From Letharia columbiana (lineage: Eukaryota; Ascomycota; Lecanoromycetes; Lecanorales; Parmeliaceae): 64,000 bases of DNA. The position numbers and the translations under genes were made by a program. Below are positions 58,184-64,000 of the stretch, in pieces. The notes below the pieces were generated by a model, which did no database searches, was not told where the DNA came from, and saw nothing but the letters and a program-made list of their open reading frames with translations. Location: NCBI RefSeq assembly GCF_014066305.1, contig NW_023501037.1, positions 558,001 to 622,000 on the forward strand. The letters run 5' to 3'. Position 1 is the stretch's first letter; each line of letters opens with the position of its first letter.

Positions 58184-60402
58184 CTACGGCTTTTTCTCGC
58201 CTTGGCTGTTACCTTGTTGGCCCTCTGGTGGTGTCTCTCCTGCATTGCCCGGTGGTGGTGTCTGCTGCTCCTCTGTGCGTGCCTTGTGCATCTTGTCGAA
58301 TAGATTTAAGCTTGCCACTTGCAGCTCATCTGTCTTCTCCTTAAGCTCCTCTGCCGTTGCACTTCCCTCACCGCTTTGGTTCTTCGCAACAAACTCTCGA
58401 AGCGTGGAGATCTTCTCTTTCAGTTGATCCACTTCAGCCTTGTCGAGCTTGTCAGCAAAATCTTTCAAAGCCTTCTCGGTGTCGTTCAAAACACCGTCAG
58501 CGCGGTTGGCTGCCTCGATGGCTGACTTTCGCTCCTTATCCTGCTCTCCGTACTTTTCGGCATCGTTTACCATCCCTTCGATCTCTGAGTCCGAGAGACC
58601 AGATCCAGATGCAATGGTAATGGATTGATCCTTGTTGGTGGACTTGTCTTTGGCGTGAACGTGCACGATGGAGTCGGCGTCAATGTCGAAGGTCACTTCA
58701 ACTTGAGGAACACCACGGTGGGCTGGCGGAATACCGACGAGCTGGAAGTTTCCGAGCAACTTGTTATCACGGACGAGCTCACGCTCACCCTGGTACACTT
58801 TGATCTCAACAGCAGTCTGAAAATCTGCTGCTGTGGAAAATACTTGCGACTTCTTGGTGGGTATAGTGGTATTCCGGTTTATCAGACGCGTAAAAACGCC
58901 ACCAAGAGTCTCGATACCAAGAGATAGGGGCGTAACATCGAGCAGTAGTACATCCATAACCTCACCAGCTAAGACAGCACCTTGAATAGCAGCACCGATA
59001 GCCACAGCCTCATCTGGGTTAACCGATTTCGCAGGATCCCGGCCGAAGATGCTCTTTACTGATTCGGTGACCTTGGGCATGCGAGTCATGCCTCCAACAA
59101 GAATGACTTCCTGGATATCCTTCGCCTGCAGGTTTGCATCTTTCAAGGCTTTTCTCACTGGATCGATGGTCCGGCCAATCAGGGGCTCGACGAGGTTTTC
59201 GAGCTGGGATCTTGACATCTTCAGGTTGATATGCTTGGGTCCTGACGCGTCAGCGGTGATGTAGGGAAGGTTGATGTCGGTTTGAAGAGTTGACGAAAGC
59301 TCGATCTTGGCCTTCTCGGCAGCCTCACGAATACGTTGTATAGCCATCCGGTCGTTTGACAGATCGATACCAGATTCTTTCTTGAATTGCTGGACTAGGT
59401 GGCGAACGAGGTTAATATCGAAGTCCTCACCCCCCAAATGAGTGTCGCCGTTGGTTGATTTGACCTCGAAAACGCCCTTTTGAATCTCAAGGATCGAAAT
59501 ATCAAAAGTTCCGCCTCCTAGGTCATAGACTGCGATAACACGATCTTCGTCTTTTTCAAGTCCATACGCAAGCGCAGCAGCTGTGGGCTCGTTTACAACT
59601 CGCAAGACGTCAAGACCAGCGATCTGCCCAGCATCTTTGGTAGCTTGACGCTGTGAGTCGTTAAAGTAGGCTGGCACAGTGACGACACCATTCTTGATGC
59701 CCTTGTTGAGGTACGACTCAGCGGTTTCCTTCATTTTCTGGAGAACGAAGCCACCAATTTGAGAAGGTGAGTATTTCTGCCCCCGAGCCTCGACCCAAGC
59801 ATCTCCGTTCGTATGCTGGACGATCTTGTATGGTACCTCTTTGATATCTCGCTGACATTCGGCATCGGTATACTTGCGCCCGATGAGACGCTTCGTAGCG
59901 AAGAGAGTATTTTCTGGGTTTACGACAGCCTGGCGTTTGGCGGATATGCCGACAAGTCGCTCGCCATCTTGCGCAAAGGCGACCACAGAAGGTGTTGTCC
60001 TCGTTCCTAGAGGGGATGCTTTAGTACAGTTGCACGAAAATGCAGAGCACGCCTAGTAATACTGACCCTCGGCGTTTTCTATTATTCTGGGTGTTTTGCC
60101 TTCTAAGATAGCGACAGCTGAGTTGGTTGTGCCTGTATTTGGTCTCAGCAGATAGTCATATGTGGGCTTTGAAGGCTTTGGCACGCACCAAGATCAATAC
60201 CAATCACTTGGCCTTTTACCTTCCCTTCGCCACCTGAAGACTGGCATCGAGTGAATGAAGATGCTAAAGGCGAGCGGGCGACGGGGGAACGTGAGAATGC
60301 TGAGATGGTGCGAGGCAGCTAGAGCTCCAGTGGTGAGCTTGCGAGCAAAACGTGATGTTCCTGGGGCGGCCTTACCGATCTGGCGACCCTCGACGAAAGC
60401 AT
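58184..60402 (-). CDS. SSC1: Mitochondrial Hsp70
   Basis: Exons on the minus strand 60402-60376, 60318-60189, 60132-60067, 60006-58184; 681 aa. Introns 57, 56 and 60 nt, all phases agree. The first exon encodes MLSSRVARS and leads into a Ser/Arg-rich mitochondrial presequence ([20 protein letters not shown]). The mature part begins [20 protein letters not shown]. Matrix Hsp70 drives import through TIM23 and folds proteins. Nucleotide-binding motifs are [14 protein letters not shown] and [13 protein letters not shown]. The substrate-binding part has [20 protein letters not shown]. The C-terminal tail is Pro/Gly/Gln-rich and ends EKKP, as in fungal Ssc1. The gene is divergent from the DUF2415-like gene. 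Confidence 0.97.
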
Positions 60403-60696
60403 TTTTTGACGGCTGACAGCCACTGATGATAAAACAGTAAGAGGTGTTGCACCTGCAGATTTTTGCAAGGAGTGATGGAAAATTTGTCGAGAGGCGAGAG
60501 GATGAAGTACTCAAGTAGTAGAAAAAAGATTTAGAAAAAAGATTGACGGCGGCAAACTTCATCGAAGTGGTCAGCCCTATCCGCAGAACGCCAACTCCTG
60601 CCATTGATTCGATGACATTCCCAGTGCGTCAAAATTTGATGCAGCATTAAGGCTCCTTGCGACCACATAATGACAATTGACTATATAAAGTAAGAT
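60403..60696. promoter_or_regulatory. Shared divergent promoter SSC1 / DUF2415-like gene
   Basis: 294 nt between start codons. Pairs of TTC and GAA occur (CTTCATCGAAG) with a 3-nt gap rather than the 2-nt gap of a heat-shock element, so no HSE is asserted. TATATAAA lies near 60682, about 15 nt before the plus-strand ATG. Confidence 0.4.
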
Positions 60697-63600
60697 ATGG
60701 AGTTGTACAACGAGGCGTCGTCAATCAAACTGACCACAGACTATAGACCTTGTGAAACGAAGTCTTTGATCCATTCGTCCTGCGGGCATTTCTACCCTTT
60801 CAAGATTCCCCAACAGTAAGAAGTCTCTCTTACTACTGTCCGTTAAAGGTTTCCTGACCTTGTGATATACATAGACATAAGCAACTTAAGAATTTCATAA
60901 GCACCAAAGACCCCAACATCATCTACTATGCCTCTCACCATGAGATCTACGCTTTACACGTCTCTACACGGAAAAGAAAGCTGATCAAGAGCTTACCCTG
61001 GCAGCCTGTTTGTCTTGACGCTGGCTACGGTTGGATTTGTGTCGGTGGACGAGAAAACGGGCGATGTGCTTTTATCAGTATCAACGAAAGCAGCGATGGG
61101 CCGACGACAGCCTTCAGGCAGCATGCCGAAGTCGATGAGCTCTTGCCTCTGGACCTGGACCCCGAGTATAGACGTACCATCAGCGATCCAAGTGTAGTCC
61201 TGCAATGGCCTCGACCTTCCCATGGGAGCTCGTATGAGTTACAGACCCATGAACTTGGGGCCGATATTGTCAACTCAATCACAATCCATCTTCTACGAAG
61301 CGAGAAGAATTGCCGAGAGGATGAAGTCGTGGCTGTATTGGCGTAAGCTATGCTGAATTTGCGCCCTGGGAACGAGGATTGACGTCTTGTGCTCAGAAAC
61401 AATGACCAAAGCGTCCGAATCTTCTCGCTGACACAGTCTCGTCTGCTTGAAACGCTCGAATTCCCGATTGCCATGAATCATGCTTCGATATCACCAGATG
61501 GGAAGCTTCTCCTTGCTGTTGGAGATAGACATACAGCCTTCTTTTGCAAAAGAGTGCGGTTACCTAGCGCTCTAAGCGATGGCGTATCGTCCTACGCAAG
61601 CTATGAGTGGCATGAGATTGCGGGGCTCAAATTGAGCCTCGCAGAATCGAAGGATGCCTGCTGTACGTGTTCTCTAGGGCTTGCCTTTTTATTCTGTACC
61701 GAATGTCGAGTCGTGAGACATGTCTCGAGGATCATTGCTCCCCATTCATGTCTCACGGCTCAAGGTTTGATCTCAAAAGGAAGTTGCTGACTGCGGGGAT
61801 CACCATTAGTCTCTACTGCCTTCTCGCCATCCGGTCGTACGTACATTTCGGAGAAATCTATCCATTTTGTAACCGGACTTGAATCAAACGAGATGTTTCG
61901 GAAGCCAAAATCCCTTTTTGTTCCTCAAATTAGTTTACAGCTCGGACGTTTTGCCTCGAGGAAGTCATGCTAACTACAAATCCTGTGTAGATATTTGCGC
62001 CGTCGCTTCGCAGAATGGTGTTATCACGATCTTCGATACAGCCTTGATTCACGATGATATGGATGCTGAGGAAGCGGTAATCGATGTACTCAGGTCTTCT
62101 CGACCTTCAATGTCCCCTATCCACACAGGGGCTGTCCGATCAATGAGCTTCTCCCCAGGCCCATGGGATCTCTTAGCCTGGTAAATTGCGTTTTTCTAGC
62201 AATGTTTCAGTATCCTAATACATTTTCAGTTGCAAGACTTGTTCAGGGCTGCATTACTCCACGGACCTTCTTCACGACATGAAATCGATCCTACAAGAGA
62301 TATGCTAACTTCGAAATGATGTAGGGTAAGCACAATTCTGAAGGAGTTTTCTTCGATCTTGTACCGCAATCTCAGTCACAAGGCGTGGCGGGGGGTCGAG
62401 AGTTGATCAATATTCCCACTTTCTTCCCCAATTCGACTAACGAGCCAGACTCTACGTTGATAGTGAAAGCTAATATTAAATAAACACAGTCCGAAGATCA
62501 AGGCCATGTATGCGTGGTAGATTTGCGCAACGCATTCCAATCGAGGCAAACTATCGACCTACACACCGACTCCCCAGGTCTCATTAGAGCGGAAATAGAA
62601 GAGTACGACACTACATCAGAGCAGCGGCAACTAGAGATCGAACGCAGGTTTGTGGAAAGGCACAGGGAGGCCTTGGAAGCACAAGATCAGCTCGCTGCTG
62701 TAATACGTACGGCGAACAACGTGGAGCTTGGCGCTGAGCGAAGAAGAATTGAACGTGACGCTGCAGCAGCACAAGCATCGCGTGAGCGGCAATTGATTGA
62801 CTCCATTGGCCTGCGACGTCTACAAGAAAGTAATTCCGTTTCTTCTGGCAACCTTCCAACCGCTCCTATTAGAGTGAACTACAACCCATCGTCTACCGGA
62901 CGGACAGAATCTCGTGAATGGAGTGGCATCCCCTCTCCTTCATCTAATCCTCAAACTCGTTCATCAGCGAGCATCCATGATTTCATACGCCAACGGGAGA
63001 GAACTCGCTTGAATGACCGCTCATATCAACCGCGCCGCCGCAGTTCAGTCGTCATGTCCAACTCGAACTCGAGTTCTAATACCTCATCACCTCACACTTC
63101 GAGCCTTACACCTGATACGGCCACTCCAACCCTCTCTGCTTCCCCTTCGCGCCTTTCTGCTAGCACAAGCGACGCAATCGCCACCAATACCCCCTTCAAT
63201 CCCACGGATCCTTGGCAAACCATCACTGATGCGATGTCGTCTGCCGACATCCCGCCTGATACACTGCGCAGCCTGCAATCAAGAAATCTGGAACGTCGTG
63301 TGCAAGCTACAGCGGTACAGCAAGCTACCCTTGACCGTCCAAACGAGCTCATGATGGTCGAACATGCAGATGCGTTGGAGGCACGCGGTAATCGTGCCAG
63401 AGATAATGTGCGATCGTTGAGGCAGATGAGAGCAGCCCACAGCAGAGCTGACGTCGTGTATGATGAGATCGATCGGGAGTTGCTGTTGAGAAGGTATCAG
63501 AGAAGTCCTAGGCGGGAAGCGGGCCTCATCACCATGGGGATCGGATGGAGCGAAGACGGCCGCAATTTGTAATTCCCGCTTTATTTCTTCTCAAATGGGG

Positions 63601-63708
63601 GCTCTATTGACTGTGCACCTTAGGTTTGTCGCGACCGAGGAGGGAATCTTGGAGTACAACGTCAACATCGAAGGGAGGAAAACGTTCCCTGGTGCCTCAT
63701 TCTTGTGA
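60697..63708 (+). CDS. WD-like protein with DUF2415-type region, 744 aa
   Basis: Exons 60697-60815, 60875-61342, 61397-61662, 61810-61836, 61991-62180, 62325 (1 nt), 62490-63568, 63624-63708. The N-terminal half is beta-propeller-like: NIIYYASHHEIYALHVSTRK, LDAGYGWICVGGRENGRCAF, RIFSLTQSRLLETLEFP and SISPDGKLLLAVGDRH. CAVASQNGVITIFDTAL and VRSMSFSPGPWDLLAW follow. The order fits the fungal DUF2415 family. The middle is a charged helix (EIERRFVERHREALEAQDQL), then Ser/Thr/Pro-rich sequence. The end is ITMGIGWSEDGRNLFVATEE. Between LLAW and SEDQG-type EDQGHVCVVDLRNAFQS a single G, flanked by TAG and GTAAGC, is needed to keep the frame. Function unknown. Confidence 0.82.
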
Positions 63709-63924
63709 CTCTAATGGTAGGACTTGACCTTTCATGTTAATCGTACATGCGTTTTTGGCATGGATTTTAGCAATAGCCTCGCTTGGCCGCGCAAATGCGT
63801 AACTGTAGCATGGCGTTGAAAGCGAATGACGACCTAGACTTAGATGTATGTTCCTAGGAAATCCACTAGGATCTACATGAACAGCACATTGGCCGCATTT
63901 CCCGATGCTGCAAAATCGTCGTCC
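63709..63924. other. Intergenic region between convergent genes
   Basis: About 215 nt between the DUF2415-like stop and the stop of the next minus-strand gene. An ATG frame from 63877 on plus (MNSTLAAFPDAAK) runs to the window end but is antisense to the better-supported minus frame. Confidence 0.4.
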
Positions 63925-64000
63925 CTAGGCCTTCACAATCCAGCCCGAGTGCACAAAGAAATCGAAAAGCTTTACGCATTTCGAAGAATCAATCTGTTCT
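63925..64000 (-). CDS. C-terminal exon of an unrecognised gene (truncated by window)
   Basis: The minus-strand frame open at the window edge reads EQIDSSKCVKLFDFFVHSGW then IVKA and a TAG at 63927-63925. The composition is strongly protein-like. The rest of the gene lies to the right of the window. I cannot name the family from 24 residues. Confidence 0.5.
   Translation of the reverse strand, partial: EQIDSSKCVKLFDFFVHSGWIVKA

Noticed and set aside
57867..58427. 186-codon plus-strand frame
   Set aside because: Its second half is antisense to the Hsp70 C-terminus, and the first half lacks coding character.
60403..60696. Heat-shock element in the SSC1 promoter
   Set aside because: Only TTC and GAA with wrong spacing are present; no nTTCnnGAAn array.

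Overview
The window is nuclear DNA from a filamentous ascomycete (Pezizomycotina). Protein-coding genes are split by many short introns (mostly 46-75 bp, GT...AG, with CTAAC/CTGAC-like branch sites). The gene set is a typical fungal one: gamma-tubulin complex protein GCP2, proteasome alpha-5, KRR1, KAR, ERG28, GALT, NUP170, ARG2, PNS1, eIF3g, an NDT80-type factor, ARV1, a GVP36-like BAR protein and mitochondrial Hsp70. I cannot fix the class from sequence alone. Gene models were assembled by hand by joining open frames across splice signals and checking phase at every junction. No transcript evidence was available.

Left part (1-20.5 kb): the 3' part of a fungal transcription factor, GCP2 and PUP2 back to back, a probable new 66-residue membrane protein gene on the minus strand (6513-6767), a LaeA/UMTA-like methyltransferase, a 1.3 kb spacer, KRR1, a coiled-coil protein of unknown role, the divergent pair KAR/ERG28, GALT, an F-box-like protein and AIM41. 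Middle (21-40.7 kb): NUP170, an EXPERA-domain protein, a 3-hydroxyisobutyrate-dehydrogenase-like enzyme with an 8-nt exon, acetylglutamate synthase, a 2.5 kb regulatory stretch, a PAS-domain protein with a probable frameshift in its tail, the choline-transporter-like protein PNS1 (nine exons) and eIF3g.

From 40.75 to 47.8 kb the window is gene-poor. It holds decayed coding fragments on both strands, a 72-nt duplicated unit and many tandem repeats, including three 33-bp units that each carry a TGAGTCA site. The right part (47.8-64 kb) holds an NDT80/PhoG transcription factor, an orphan fragment of a larger fungal protein, a protein with long KSTHGG/HSTKGG repeats, ARV1, a BAR-domain protein, mitochondrial Hsp70, a WD-like DUF2415-type protein that appears to need a 1-nt exon, and the C-terminal exon of an unrecognised minus-strand gene at the edge.

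The genes do not form a secondary-metabolite or other functional cluster. They are mainly housekeeping genes, several in divergent pairs that share short promoters (GCP2/PUP2, KAR/ERG28, GALT/F-box, AIM41/NUP170, dehydrogenase/ARG2, SSC1/DUF2415). I found no CRISPR array, rRNA, tRNA or intact transposon. The most unusual signals are splicing oddities (1-nt and 8-nt exons, a GC-AG intron, an 11-nt GT...AG insertion), the small membrane protein, and the relic-rich gene desert.
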